A model generated the notes under the pieces. It worked only from the letters and a program-made list of their open reading frames with translations. It was not told where the DNA came from and ran no database searches. A stretch of 64,000 bases of DNA from Methylobacterium sp. J-030 (lineage in GTDB: Bacteria; Pseudomonadota; Alphaproteobacteria; Rhizobiales; Beijerinckiaceae): NCBI RefSeq assembly GCF_022829545.1, contig NZ_JAKSYM010000297.1, positions 44,852 through 108,851 on the forward strand, written 5' to 3'. Positions 45,994-55,205 of this stretch are shown piece by piece; position 1 is the first letter of the stretch, and each line of letters starts with the position of its first letter. The translations under genes were made by a program, and so were the position numbers.

Positions 45994-46395
45994 CTATCGT
46001 GGCGTGTCCGCCGTCGGGCGCCCCCGGCCGATCGCCCCGAGATGCGTATCGCCGAAGCCGCTCGCGTATTTGAGGCCGTATCCGAGCATGCGATCAAGCC
46101 CGATATGCGCAAGCCAGATCAAGGCCAACCCGAGCAGGAGGGGCTGGCCGAGCGCCATCGCCGCGCATAGGCCGATCAGCGGCGGCGTCACCGTATGGGC
46201 CGCGTTGTACGCGAGGGCGCCCGGGCCGGGGCCGGCGGCGTAACCCAGCATGCTGAGATCCGGGACGAACAGCAGGGCCGCGAAGATCCACCAGGATTGC
46301 CCGAGCCAGGCATAGGCCGCGACCGAGCAGGCGAGCAGACAGGCCCCCTCGATCCGCAGGATGGTCCGGGGGCCGCCCACGAAACCGTCCGACAT
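45994..46395 (-). CDS. DUF4260 family membrane protein
   Basis: A 133-residue membrane protein with about four helices (roughly 15-32, 36-58, 66-84, 86-102). The family signatures WWIFAALLFVPDLSMLGY and LIWLAHIGLDRMLGYGLKY are present. The function is unknown. It starts 27 bases after otsB on the same strand. Confidence 0.82.
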   Translation of the reverse strand: MSDGFVGGPRTILRIEGACLLACSVAAYAWLGQSWWIFAALLFVPDLSMLGYAAGPGPGALAYNAAHTVTPPLIGLCAAMALGQPLLLGLALIWLAHIGLDRMLGYGLKYASGFGDTHLGAIGRGRPTADTPR

Positions 46396-46422
46396 CGCGA
46401 TATCCCTCGGACGCTGCTCGGG

Positions 46423-47166
46423 TCAGGCCGTCGGCAGAGATGCCGGATCGATGAGGCCGCCCGCGGCCCAGTCGTGCAGCAGGGCGCGGACGGCGGCAGG
46501 ATCGGGCAGGCGGCGGCGCGCGACGGTCTCGCCGTCGCCGACCCGGACGGCGATGCCGCCATCCGCGTTGACCACTGCGAAGGCGATCTCGTCGGTCCGA
46601 TCGTCGCCGAAGAAGACCGGCACCCGCCCGCGATAGGGGCTCTCCTCCATGAAGGCGCGGATCGCGTGGGCCTTGGTGGCCTCGGCCGGCACGATCTCGC
46701 CGACCGCCTTGCCGAGCTGCAGCCGGTAATCCGTGCCGAGCGCCTCCGCGGCGGCCTTCACCAGCGCCTCGGCGCGCGCCGCATCGTCGGGATCCGCGAG
46801 ACGCCAGTGCACCGCCACGGAGGCGCCCTTGTCCTCGATCAGGACGTTCGGCAGCGCGGCGCTCTCCGCCTCGAGCCGTGCGACCTGCCGGCGCAGGTCC
46901 GGATGATCCTCCGCCCGTCCGCCGCTCAGCGCGCCGCCGAGCCTGCGCTCGACGCCGTGCAGCCCGGCGGCGTCGAGGCGCGACGGCGCCAGGAAACCGT
47001 CGATTACCGCGACCGGGCGGCCGGTCACGATCGCCAGCGCGCCGCCCAGGTGTTCGCGCAGCCGCTCCAGCGTTTCCACGAGGCCGGCCTCGACCACGAC
47101 CGCGTCCGGCCGCGGTGCGATCTCGGCCAGGGTGCCGTCGAAGTCGAGGAAGAGGGCGATGTCCAT
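46423..47166 (-). CDS. otsB: trehalose-6-phosphate phosphatase
   Basis: A 247-residue HAD phosphatase that releases trehalose from trehalose 6-phosphate. The nucleophile motif is FLDFDGTLAE (Asp8, Asp10), followed by AIVTGRPVAVI, HGVERRL and the acidic FFGDDRTDEIAF motif. ATG 47166 is chosen; the 97 upstream residues of the open frame are not coding. No otsA lies in the window. It may be co-transcribed with DUF4260 and glk. Confidence 0.91.
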   Translation of the reverse strand: MDIALFLDFDGTLAEIAPRPDAVVVEAGLVETLERLREHLGGALAIVTGRPVAVIDGFLAPSRLDAAGLHGVERRLGGALSGGRAEDHPDLRRQVARLEAESAALPNVLIEDKGASVAVHWRLADPDDAARAEALVKAAAEALGTDYRLQLGKAVGEIVPAEATKAHAIRAFMEESPYRGRVPVFFGDDRTDEIAFAVVNADGGIAVRVGDGETVARRRLPDPAAVRALLHDWAAGGLIDPASLPTA

Positions 47167-47280
47167 CGCGGGCGGTCCCGGGCTCGAATGTGCGCCACGG
47201 GCTAGCACGAGCGGGCCTCCCGACAAACGGCGGCGCGACCGCCCTATATCCGGTCGCGCACGCATTGCACGGGGATCCGC

Positions 47281-47790
47281 ATGATCTGGCCGCCGACACG
47301 CCCCGCACCGGACCCGGTCAGGCCGGGGGAGGAGAGCGTCTGGGATTATCCGCGCCCGCCGCGGCTTGAGGCGGTGCGGGCGCGGCTGCGCGTGGTGCTC
47401 GGCGACGCTGTGATCGCGGAGACGGAGGCCGGCTTCCGGGTTCTGGAGACCTCCCACCCGCCGACCTACTACCTGCCACCGGGCGACATCGCGGCGGGTA
47501 CGCTCGTGAACCCGCGGCGCGGCGGCATCTGCGAATGGAAGGGTCAGGCGCGGCTCTTCGACGTTCAGGGCGGCGGCAAGGCCGCATCCGGGGCCGCCTG
47601 GACCTACCCGGATCCGACACCGGATTTCCGCGCGATCGCCGGCTACGTCGCGTTCTACGCCGGGCCGATGGATGCCTGCTTCGTCGGCCCGGACCGGGCC
47701 ACGCCGCAGCCCGGCACCTTCTACGGCGGCTGGATCACCCCGGGCATCGTCGGCCCGTTCAAAGGTGCACCGGGCACGATGGGCTGGTGA
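47281..47790 (+). CDS. DUF427 domain protein
   Basis: A 169-residue DUF427 protein with a short Pro-rich N-terminus. The family features EAGFRVLETSHPPTYYLPP, CEWKGQARLFDV and SGAAWTYPDP, then GYVAFYAG, are visible. The fold is a small beta-barrel of unknown function. It is divergent from otsB and 52 bases before the serine hydrolase gene on the same strand. Confidence 0.85.
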   Translation: MIWPPTRPAPDPVRPGEESVWDYPRPPRLEAVRARLRVVLGDAVIAETEAGFRVLETSHPPTYYLPPGDIAAGTLVNPRRGGICEWKGQARLFDVQGGGKAASGAAWTYPDPTPDFRAIAGYVAFYAGPMDACFVGPDRATPQPGTFYGGWITPGIVGPFKGAPGTMGW

Positions 47791-47842
47791 TTTTCACCTC
47801 CCGTCCCCTTACGCTTGAGGACAGACACGGCGTGGAGACCGC

Positions 47843-49066
47843 ATGAGCGCGCTGACCGACACCGATCCCAAGGGCGCCGGCTTCGATCCGGGGGCGCTCG
47901 CCCGGATCGAGCCCTGGATGGACCGCCTCGTGGCGGATGGACGGCTCGCGGGCCTGTCTGTGACGGTGGCGCGGCGGGGGCGGATCGCCTTCGCGCGCGC
48001 CTGCGGCCAAGCCGACCTCGCCCGGGAGACGCCGTTCACCCTCGACACGGTGGCGCGAATCTACTCGATGACCAAGCCGCTCACCTCGGTGGCGGTCATG
48101 CAGCTCTACGAGCAGGGCCTGTTCCAGCTCGACGATCCGATCGCGCGCGTGCTGCCGGAATTTTCCGAGATGCGCGTCGCCGTGGGCGGCAACCGGGCGA
48201 AGCTGGAGACCGAGCCGGCGCGCCGGCCGATCACCGTGCGCGACCTCCTCACCCACACCGCCGGCATGACCTACGGCTTCATGGAGGCCACCTTGGTCGA
48301 TGCACAGTACCGCGAGCACGGGATCGACTTCCTCGCACGCGAAGGCACGCTCGCCGAGATGACCGCCCGGGTGGCGAAGCTGCCGCTCCTCGCCCAGCCG
48401 GGGACGGCCTGGAACTACAGCGTCGCCACCGACGTGCTCGGCCAGTACGTGGCAGCCGTGAGCGGCCGACCGTTCGCCGACTATCTTCGCGATTTCGTGA
48501 TCGAGCCGCTCGGCATGGCCGCCACCGACTTCCACGTCCCACCCGCGCTGATGCCGCGCTTCTGCGCGGCCTACGCGTATGACCGCGAGCGTCGGCTGCG
48601 CCGGTTCGACGATTCGGTCGAGACGGCCTTCGCACAGCCGCCGGCCATCGCGTCGGGCGGGGGCGGCCTGGTCTCGACGAGCGCCGACTATCAGCGCTTC
48701 TGCCGGATGATCCTCAACCGCGGCACGCTCGACGGCCATCGCCTCCTCGGCCGCAAGACCGTCGACCTGATGCTCGCGAACCACCTGTCCGGCGACCTCG
48801 CCGCGATGGGGACCCCACGCTTCGCCGAGACCTCCTACACGGGGATCGGCTTCGGCCTGGGCTTCTCGGTGATGCTGGATCCGGCCCGCGCGCAGATCCT
48901 CGGCAGCCCCGGCGAGGCTGCCTGGGGCGGTCTCGCCTCGACGGCGTTCTGGATCGATCCCGCCGAGGATCTCTCGGTCGTGCTCATGACGCAGCTCGTG
49001 CCGTCCTCGGCGCTGCCGATCCGGCGGGAGCTGCGCGTCCTAACCTATGCGGCGCTCGCGGCGTGA
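47843..49066 (+). CDS. serine hydrolase, class C beta-lactamase family
   Basis: A 407-residue esterase/beta-lactamase-like protein. The nucleophile Ser75 with Lys78 lies in RIYSMTKPLTSVA and the Tyr192-Ser pair in WNYSVATD. SGGGGLVSTSADY and the late AWGGLASTAFWIDP block are typical of this family. There is no clear signal peptide, so it is probably a cytoplasmic esterase or peptidase rather than a resistance beta-lactamase. It starts 52 bases after the DUF427 gene. Confidence 0.87.
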   Translation: MSALTDTDPKGAGFDPGALARIEPWMDRLVADGRLAGLSVTVARRGRIAFARACGQADLARETPFTLDTVARIYSMTKPLTSVAVMQLYEQGLFQLDDPIARVLPEFSEMRVAVGGNRAKLETEPARRPITVRDLLTHTAGMTYGFMEATLVDAQYREHGIDFLAREGTLAEMTARVAKLPLLAQPGTAWNYSVATDVLGQYVAAVSGRPFADYLRDFVIEPLGMAATDFHVPPALMPRFCAAYAYDRERRLRRFDDSVETAFAQPPAIASGGGGLVSTSADYQRFCRMILNRGTLDGHRLLGRKTVDLMLANHLSGDLAAMGTPRFAETSYTGIGFGLGFSVMLDPARAQILGSPGEAAWGGLASTAFWIDPAEDLSVVLMTQLVPSSALPIRRELRVLTYAALAA

Positions 49067-49073
49067 GCCCCAC

Positions 49074-49706
49074 TCACTCCTGAGCTGGGGTTCCGGTCGC
49101 GGGCTTCGGGGCGGGTCTCGCGGCCGCCTTCGCGGTGGCCGGCCGCGCGCCGGCGGTGGTGCCGGTGGCCGGGGTCGCGAATTCCGGATCGGTGCGCGGG
49201 CCGTTCGGGCCATTGGTCGGTCCGGCGAGCTGACCCGAGGCGAGGTCGGTGACCTTGGTCCAGGTCTGCGACTTGCACAGGAACGCGATCAGGCAGCCGC
49301 GGACGGTCAGCTCACCGGGCGACTCAGTCCAGATGGTGACATCGTACGATTTGCCGTCCTCGGAATTGTAGATCTTGCCCTCGTAACGGGCGTCGGCATT
49401 CGGCTTCAGGCCCATCACGAGCTGATGGCCGAGCGAGGGGCGGGTCTGCTTCTTCGGATCGGGATTCTTGAAATCGATCCGCGGTTCGCCCTTGTCGTTG
49501 AGCGGCACCTTCAGCCAGACCACGTAACCGCACAGGCGGTCGCCCGCGGCCCCGCATCGCTCGAAGCGCACGCGGGCGCGCCCATCCTCGGTGAGATACG
49601 TGCCGGTCGGATCGATCGGGGTCGCCGCCTGCGCGGCGCCCGCCAGCACCGGGAGCGCCAGGATCGCGAGCGGTGCAATCCGGCGACCGATCGAAGAAAA
49701 CCGCAT
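49074..49706 (-). CDS. DUF2147 family periplasmic protein
   Basis: A 210-residue protein with a signal peptide (basic start, PLAILALPVLAGAAQA, cleavage near 28). The mature protein is a DUF2147 beta-barrel (PTGTYLTEDGRARVRFERCG, LCGYVVWLK, YEGKIYNSEDGKSYDVTIW, LTVRGCL) followed by an Ala/Pro/Thr-rich disordered tail of about 55 residues. The function is unknown. Cys pairs near 51, 58 and 137, 142 may form disulphides. Confidence 0.86.
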   Translation of the reverse strand: MRFSSIGRRIAPLAILALPVLAGAAQAATPIDPTGTYLTEDGRARVRFERCGAAGDRLCGYVVWLKVPLNDKGEPRIDFKNPDPKKQTRPSLGHQLVMGLKPNADARYEGKIYNSEDGKSYDVTIWTESPGELTVRGCLIAFLCKSQTWTKVTDLASGQLAGPTNGPNGPRTDPEFATPATGTTAGARPATAKAAARPAPKPATGTPAQE

Positions 49707-49903
49707 ACCCGAACTCCTATGCCTCGCGGGCCGTGGGGGGACCGGACCGCTCGCGTGCGGGAAGGCCCCTGCCTCGCGTCATCGCGCTCGCACCGGGCCG
49801 AGCACCGGGTGGGACGCGCCTCTGCCCCGCCCTCTCCCGCGCGAAGTTGTCCGCATCATGACACGACAGCCCAGGGCTGAAAGCGTGCGGCCTCATGTCG
49901 ACC

Positions 49904-50434
49904 TCACAGACGGGTCGGCGGCGCGCCGTGCGCAGGGCCGAGGGGGCGCTGCATCAGACTCACGTCGAGCCAGCGGCCATGCTTGTATCCGACCGCCGCC
50001 AACGTGCCGACCGACCTGAACCCGAGACGCGCGTGCAGCGCCGCGGAAGCGGGCGATCCGCTCTCGGCGATGACCGCGACCATGGTCCGGCAATCGATCC
50101 GCTCGCAGGCGGGGATGAGGGCTTCGAGCAGGGCGCGGCCGATCCCGCCGCCGCGGGCGTCGCGCGCCACGTAGATTGAATCCTCGACGGTCGAGCGATA
50201 GGCGGCCCGCTGGTGATAGGCCCCCGCATAGGCATAGCCGACGACGGTCCCGTCGTGGACGGCCGCCAGATAGGGAAAGCCGGCATCGCGTAGCGTCACA
50301 AAGCGTCGGGCCATCTCGTCGAGGGTCGGAGGTTCCGTCTCGAAGCTCGCCGTGGTGGTCGTGACGGCGTCGCCGTAGATCGCCGTGATGGTGGGGAGAT
50401 CGGCTTCGGTGGCGGGGCGTATCGCGGCAATCAT
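49904..50434 (-). CDS. GNAT acetyltransferase, phosphinothricin N-acetyltransferase-like
   Basis: A 176-residue GNAT enzyme. The start IRPATEADLPTITAIYGDAV, the TTTASFETEPPTLDEMARRF segment and the acetyl-CoA loop ARGGGIGRALLEALI (92-106) fit the PAT/MAT subgroup that acetylates phosphinothricin, methionine sulfone or sulfoximine. GRWLDVSLMQRPLG near the end is also typical. The true substrate is more likely a natural amine or amino acid analogue. Confidence 0.86.
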   Translation of the reverse strand: MIAAIRPATEADLPTITAIYGDAVTTTTASFETEPPTLDEMARRFVTLRDAGFPYLAAVHDGTVVGYAYAGAYHQRAAYRSTVEDSIYVARDARGGGIGRALLEALIPACERIDCRTMVAVIAESGSPASAALHARLGFRSVGTLAAVGYKHGRWLDVSLMQRPLGPAHGAPPTRL

Positions 50435-50667
50435 GGGGATGGAGCCTGAATCGGGAACACCGCCGAACGGTCTTCTGGATCACGGCAGACGGCGCGGCCG
50501 TCAAGGGAGCGGCCAGATGCGGCAAAGCCGGATCCCTTTGCAGGACCCGGCTTAACGAGGATCGGATCGGCTCAACGGCCGAGCCGCGGCTTATACCGAG
50601 TTGCGACGCGCCCGACTCATCGCCGTTCGTCCGCGCACAGGCGCAGCGGCGGTCGTCCGCTGGGCGC

Positions 50668-50697
50668 GGTGATCCCGATTATCAGCCGGGATCACCG
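50668..50697. terminator. hairpin downstream of the small secreted protein gene
   Basis: CGGTGATCCC (50668-50677) and GGGATCACCG (50688-50697) form a perfect 10-base stem with a 10-base loop. No T-run follows on either strand, so it is a weak or protein-assisted terminator, or another RNA structure. It lies 25 bases beyond the stop of the gene at 50722-50922. Confidence 0.5.
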
Positions 50698-50721
50698 CAA
50701 CGCGGTCTTGCGTGCCGCCTG

Positions 50722-50922
50722 TCAGCCCTGCTTGGCCTTCTTGTTGGCGTTGTGGTGACCGATGGCGCAGCCCGCGGCAGCGCCCATCTTGCCGTGACCG
50801 GCCATGTGCCCGGCGACGCCGCCGACCACGGCGCCCTTGAGGCAACCCTTCGCCTCGGCCGGCGCGCCGGCCAGCAATGCGCCGATGGTCAGGGCAGAAA
50901 TCAGTGCGAACCGCTGGGTCAT
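50722..50922 (-). CDS. small secreted Gly/Ala-rich protein
   Basis: A 66-residue protein. Residues 1-24 are a Sec signal (MTQRFALISALTIGALLAGAPAEA). The mature part is a Gly/Ala/His-rich segment (GCLKGAVVGGVAGHMAGHGKMGAAAGC) resembling glycine-zipper envelope proteins, with two Cys residues flanking it. AGGAG precedes ATG 50922. The function is unknown. A strong hairpin follows. Confidence 0.72.
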   Translation of the reverse strand: MTQRFALISALTIGALLAGAPAEAKGCLKGAVVGGVAGHMAGHGKMGAAAGCAIGHHNANKKAKQG

Positions 50923-51019
50923 CGAGGTTTCTCCTATACGTCGGAGGCGAAACGGCTTTGCGGGCCGGGCCGTTCCGTCCTCGATTGCGGCATCGGTTCA
51001 GGTCCGACCGGCGGCGCGA

Positions 51020-52123
51020 TCAGCGCGCGAGCCCCGCAACCAGCCGGACGAGGTCCGCCTGTCGGGTCGCGCCGGTCTTGGCGAAGATCGCCTTCAACTG
51101 CGAGCGGGCGGTCGCCGCCGTGACGGCGAAGCGGGAGGCCGCCTCCGCCAGGGAATCACCACCGGACAGGGCCTGGGTGAGACGCGCCTCAGCGGGCGTC
51201 AAACGGTAGGCGGTCTGGAGGATCGTCGCGGCCGGAACGGGCGTGGCCCCGGCCACGCGGCACAGGAGCAGCGTCCGGCCACCCGCGAACAAGCCCCGGC
51301 TCTGTCCGACCAGGGGCACGACGTGGATCGCGATCGGCTGCGCATCGCGCCGCGCCACCACGACGGCCGAGATCGGCGCCCGCCCGCACGGGCGCGTCAG
51401 GGCTTCAAGTTGCCGCGCGGCCTCCGGATCCTCGGCGACGAGGCGTCCGCCCGTCAGCTTCAGATCGGGCCCGAGCAGCGCCTCGAACGCCGTGTTCCAG
51501 CACAGCGCCCTGCCCTCGGAATCGAGGACCAGCGCGGCGCGATCGATGACGTCGAAGGCCTGGTTCAGTCCGGCGAGCCGCGCCTTCTCGACCATCATGG
51601 TGAGCAGACCCGCCCGACGGAGAAGCGGCGACAGGGTCGCCAAGCGTTCCTGCTCGTGCGCCTCGAACGGGCCCTGCGCCACCGTCCGCTGCAGCGAGAG
51701 GCACCAGAGCCGGCCCTTCACCGCGAACCCGACGCCCGCGAACCAGCGCAGGCCGCAGGAACCGAGCAGGTCCTGGTAGTAGGGCAGCCGCGCGATCTCG
51801 TCGGGCGAGGTGAAATCCAGATCGACCGTGATGCCGCGCGTTCGCAGCGTCGGCAGGCCGCGCAGGCGATGGTCGTCCCGATGCCATCCCTCGTCGAAGT
51901 AGCGACGCGCGGGCTCGGCGATGGATTGCGTGCACAGCGCGTCGAGCCCCGTCCGATCCGTGCGCAGCAGGAGTGCCCCGACGCTGCCGGAGCTGCGCGA
52001 GGCGCGCTCGATCAGATCTGGCCAGCGCGTGGCATCGATCACCGCTTCCTCGAGATCCTCGCGGAAGCTCGCCTCCAGGTCATCCCGCAATCGAGTTACG
52101 TGATCGCGAGTCAGGCCGGACAT
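51020..52123 (-). CDS. LuxR-type transcriptional regulator
   Basis: A 367-residue regulator. Residues 1-300 show no recognised sensor motif but include a PAS-like stretch (IDRAALVLDSEGRALCWNTAFEALLG, about 192-217). The C-terminal helix-turn-helix (about 308-367) begins YRLTPAEARLTQALSGG and ends ATRQADLVRLVAGL. This layout occurs in many methylobacterial orphan regulators. Two palindromes lie just upstream and may be its own operator. The next gene upstream on the same strand is an MFS carrier. Confidence 0.83.
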   Translation of the reverse strand: MSGLTRDHVTRLRDDLEASFREDLEEAVIDATRWPDLIERASRSSGSVGALLLRTDRTGLDALCTQSIAEPARRYFDEGWHRDDHRLRGLPTLRTRGITVDLDFTSPDEIARLPYYQDLLGSCGLRWFAGVGFAVKGRLWCLSLQRTVAQGPFEAHEQERLATLSPLLRRAGLLTMMVEKARLAGLNQAFDVIDRAALVLDSEGRALCWNTAFEALLGPDLKLTGGRLVAEDPEAARQLEALTRPCGRAPISAVVVARRDAQPIAIHVVPLVGQSRGLFAGGRTLLLCRVAGATPVPAATILQTAYRLTPAEARLTQALSGGDSLAEAASRFAVTAATARSQLKAIFAKTGATRQADLVRLVAGLAR

Positions 52124-52200
52124 CGAACCGGTCTCCGAAAGAACCTTCTTCAGAGCCCTATGCTCGGGAGAGCACTATACACACCCGCTCTTAGAATCCA

Positions 52201-52241
52201 CACAAATTTGTGAGATATACTTATTTAGGTAACATTGTTAC
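52201..52241. promoter_or_regulatory. two palindromes upstream of the LuxR-type gene
   Basis: CACAAATTTGTG at 52201-52212 is a perfect 12-base palindrome. GTAACA-T-TGTTAC at 52229-52241 has perfect 6-base arms around one base. They are 16 bases apart in an AT-rich 189-base gap, 78-118 bases before the LuxR start. They look like operator sites. Confidence 0.5.
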
Positions 52242-52312
52242 AGTCACTCCCTAACGCGGTACTGATTTCAAGAGGGACCAGCGAGTCTGAGGCCTGATCC
52301 GGCCCTGCCGAC

Positions 52313-53626
52313 CTACTCGGCGGGACGCAGGCCGCCCACGAAGCCCCCCGCCAGGTCCTCGTCGGGGATCGGCTCCTGGATCAGCGTCCAGTATCCGAGG
52401 GCGGCGATCAGGGCGATCACCGCGCCGGTGATGAAGGCCATGGAGAAATGGCCCGTCCCGCCCACGATGAACCCGGTGACCGTCGGCGCCAGGGCGCCGC
52501 CGATATAGCCGCCGAAATTCTGCATCGCGCCGAGCGAGGCGGTGCAGCTCGCCGGCGCCGCCACCGAGGCCATCGCCCAGGCGGCCGACGAGCTTATGTA
52601 GACGAGGAACAGCGAGGCCGAGATGCAGGCGATGGCGAGCGTATCGCTCGGCGTCAGCGCGGCCACCACGGTGCAGGCGGCGGTCGCCACCAGGGAGGCG
52701 GCCATCGGAATCTTGCGGCTGCGGATCGGATCGACGCCGCGGCGCACCAGTATGTCGACGACCCGGCCGCCCAGGATGCCGCCCATCACCCCGAACGCGA
52801 AGGGAATCGAGCCGACGAGACCGGTCTTCTGCAGGGTGAAGTGCCGCTCAATCTCCAGGTAGCTCGGCAGCCACGCGGTGTAGAGCCACGTCATGTAGAT
52901 GCAGCCGAAATAGCCGACGATCATGCCCCAGCTCGTGCGGAAGCCGAACAGCCGCCGCCACGCGTTCCAGGTGACCGGCCGGCTCGCGTTCGGGGCGTCG
53001 CCTTCCTCCAGGAAGGCGCGCTCGGCGGGCGTGAGATTCGACTCGCGCGGGTTGCGGAACACCGCGTAGACCAGGGCAGCGAGCCCGAGCCCCGTCGCAC
53101 CCATGATCACGAACATGACCCGCCAGCCGAAACTGACCATCAGGAAGGTCAGGAGCGGCAGCGCGATGAAGGTGCCGAGCGAGGAGGCGCAGTTCCAGAT
53201 CCCCGTGGCGGTGCCGCGCTGGCGGATGTTGAACCAGTCGCGGGAGACGCGGGCGCAGGTCGGGAAATGCGGCGCCTCGCCGATACCAAGCACGATCCGC
53301 GCGCTCACGAACTGCCAGAACGAGGTGACGGCGCCGCCCAGCATCTGGCCCAGCGACCAGCAGGTCAGGCCGAGGGTGAGCGTCAGGCGCGGGCCGAGCC
53401 GGTCCGCCAGGGCGCCGGCCGGGAGCTGCGCGAAGGCGTAGGCCCACAGGAAGGCCGAGAGCAGCAGCCCCATTTCAGGGATCGAGAGGCCGAGATCCTC
53501 CCGGATCAGCGGGTTGGCCACCGCCAGCGTCGCGCGGTCGACGTAGTTGACGACCCCGGCCGTCACCAGCAACGCGAGCGATACGGTCTGGATGCGCTTG
53601 ACGCGCGGTGAAGCGGCCAGGGCCAT
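52313..53626 (-). CDS. MFS transporter, anion:cation symporter (ACS) type
   Basis: A 437-residue major facilitator of the ACS group, which imports glucarate, galactonate, phthalate and similar organic acids. The start is ATG 53626 with AGGAG upstream. VNYVDRATLAVANPLI (helix 1) and GIGEAPHFPTCARVSRDWF (helix 4-5) are ACS signatures; ADRLGPRLTL is the loop motif. Twelve helices are predicted. No catabolic gene is adjacent. It is divergent from the DHH phosphoesterase gene. Confidence 0.88.
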   Translation of the reverse strand: MALAASPRVKRIQTVSLALLVTAGVVNYVDRATLAVANPLIREDLGLSIPEMGLLLSAFLWAYAFAQLPAGALADRLGPRLTLTLGLTCWSLGQMLGGAVTSFWQFVSARIVLGIGEAPHFPTCARVSRDWFNIRQRGTATGIWNCASSLGTFIALPLLTFLMVSFGWRVMFVIMGATGLGLAALVYAVFRNPRESNLTPAERAFLEEGDAPNASRPVTWNAWRRLFGFRTSWGMIVGYFGCIYMTWLYTAWLPSYLEIERHFTLQKTGLVGSIPFAFGVMGGILGGRVVDILVRRGVDPIRSRKIPMAASLVATAACTVVAALTPSDTLAIACISASLFLVYISSSAAWAMASVAAPASCTASLGAMQNFGGYIGGALAPTVTGFIVGGTGHFSMAFITGAVIALIAALGYWTLIQEPIPDEDLAGGFVGGLRPAE

Positions 53627-53809
53627 GGCGTTCCTCCGAGGTGACGGGCCCGTTCGGGTCTCCGGGGCCAACCCGGTCGTTTGCGACTCAATGGCGGCCC
53701 GCAGGCATTCTGCACCGAACCCCGCCGGACGGAAGAGCCGCCGCCCCTCGCCTCCCGGCTCTCGCCGTCGTAGACCGCCCTCCTCCGACACCCTTCGAGA
53801 CCGCTCCGC

Positions 53810-54961
53810 GTGCGCCTGATCCAGATCACCCATCACGACCTCGACGGCTACGGCGCCTCGACGGTGGCTTCCGCCTGCGCGACGGTCGAGCGCGTCGTCC
53901 ACGTGCCGCGCTACAGCGATGTCGGCCCGGTCCTCGAGGACGAGATCAAGCGCCTCGGCCGGGCGGCCGAGGGCGAGGTCCTGCTGATGACCGATCTCGG
54001 ACTGGAGGAGCAGACCATCGCCGGGCTGAAGAAATTCGCCGCGCTGAACAAGCGCCGCGAGGAGGGCCGCAAGCACCGCCTCGTCGTGCTCGATCACCAC
54101 GCCTCGTCCCTCGACCAGTTGCGGCGCCTCGGGCTGGAGCCGGTCCCCGATCCGGCGCGGCCGGGCCTCAACCGGGTCGATATGGGCGATCCCGAGATCA
54201 CGATCCTGATCGAGGAGGATCTCTGCGCCACGCGGATGACCTTCGAGCACCGGGCCCTGTTCGCGACGCACGAGCCCGGGACCGACCTGTCGAGCCTGCT
54301 CGCGGCGATCGACGCCGTCGATCTCTGGCGCAAGGAGAGCCCCGCCTTCCGGGGCGGTCTGGCGCTCGACGAGATGTTCTGGGAGGCGGTGTCGAGCTTC
54401 GTGCCGGTGGGGCATCCCTGGCACGACCGGTTCGTGTCCGACATCCTGCTCGCGGCGGCCGAGGTTTTACGCACGGGGGCGAGCCCGGCCGAACTGGAGC
54501 AGCGTGCCACGGCGATCCGCACCGGGGTGGTCGACACCCTGCTCCGCGCGGCGCCGGACGACGCTCCCGCGCTCACGACGCGCATGCGCCTCGCCCGGGC
54601 GCTCGCCCGCTCGGATACGCTGTTCCGCCCGCTGAAGGACGGGACACTCCTGTCCTTCGCTCTCGATTCCGGGACTTTCCAGCGGGTTTCCGACCTGATC
54701 ATGGATGCGGGCCGGGCGAAGCGCGTGGTCAACGTCCAGCGGATGGGGAACCTGTCGTTCCGCTCGAACGACGGCACGGCGCTCGACGGCGCCCGCCTGT
54801 TCCGCGGCGGCGGCCACCGCGACGCCGCCGGCGGCCGCCTGCAGAGCGGCTCGGCCTTCTCGATGGCCGACGCCATCGCGCAGGTCGAGCCGGTGCTGAA
54901 CCCGGAGAAGCCGCCGGGTTCGGACAGCCCGTTCGCGGCACTGAAGAACTGGAAGGGGTGA
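53810..54961 (+). CDS. DHH family phosphoesterase, GTG start
   Basis: A 383-residue DHH/DHHA1 phosphoesterase, probably a nuclease or nano-RNase for short oligonucleotides. His8-His9-Asp10 and Asp12 (ITHHDLDGYG), Asp62 (LMTDLG), the Asp95-His96-His97 triad (VVLDHHASS) and the C-terminal GGGHRDAAGGRL motif are present. The start is the GTG at 53810. NrnB-like enzymes share this layout. Confidence 0.87.
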   Translation: MRLIQITHHDLDGYGASTVASACATVERVVHVPRYSDVGPVLEDEIKRLGRAAEGEVLLMTDLGLEEQTIAGLKKFAALNKRREEGRKHRLVVLDHHASSLDQLRRLGLEPVPDPARPGLNRVDMGDPEITILIEEDLCATRMTFEHRALFATHEPGTDLSSLLAAIDAVDLWRKESPAFRGGLALDEMFWEAVSSFVPVGHPWHDRFVSDILLAAAEVLRTGASPAELEQRATAIRTGVVDTLLRAAPDDAPALTTRMRLARALARSDTLFRPLKDGTLLSFALDSGTFQRVSDLIMDAGRAKRVVNVQRMGNLSFRSNDGTALDGARLFRGGGHRDAAGGRLQSGSAFSMADAIAQVEPVLNPEKPPGSDSPFAALKNWKG

Positions 54962-55004
54962 GGCTCGTCGAAGCACGCCCGTGAGGTTGGCTTCGCGCTG
55001 CGAT

Positions 55005-55205
55005 CTATGCCGCGTGAGGCCGGTCCAGCGCGGTTCCGGGCGCAACCTGTTTACTGGCGTCAAGGATCTCGACGCCGACGATGCGGCCCTCCGCATCCAG
55101 ATCCACGATGAAACCGGGGCGGATCTCCTCGCTCTCGACGACGCGCGTCTCGGCGAGGTGGATAGAGAGCGCGTCCACGATGAGATCGGATTCGGACCTC
55201 ATCAT
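55005..55205 (-). CDS. DUF2283 family small protein
   Basis: A 66-residue protein with the DUF2283 pattern (DALSIHLAETRVVESEEIRPGFIVDLDAEGRIVGVEILDAS), a small beta-sheet protein of unknown role. ATG 55205 overlaps the TGA of the upstream DUF4258 reading frame as ATGA, so the two are coupled. DUF4258-DUF2283 neighbours are common and have been discussed as toxin-antitoxin-like pairs. A Ser/Ala-rich tail follows. Confidence 0.82.
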   Translation of the reverse strand: MMRSESDLIVDALSIHLAETRVVESEEIRPGFIVDLDAEGRIVGVEILDASKQVAPGTALDRPHAA

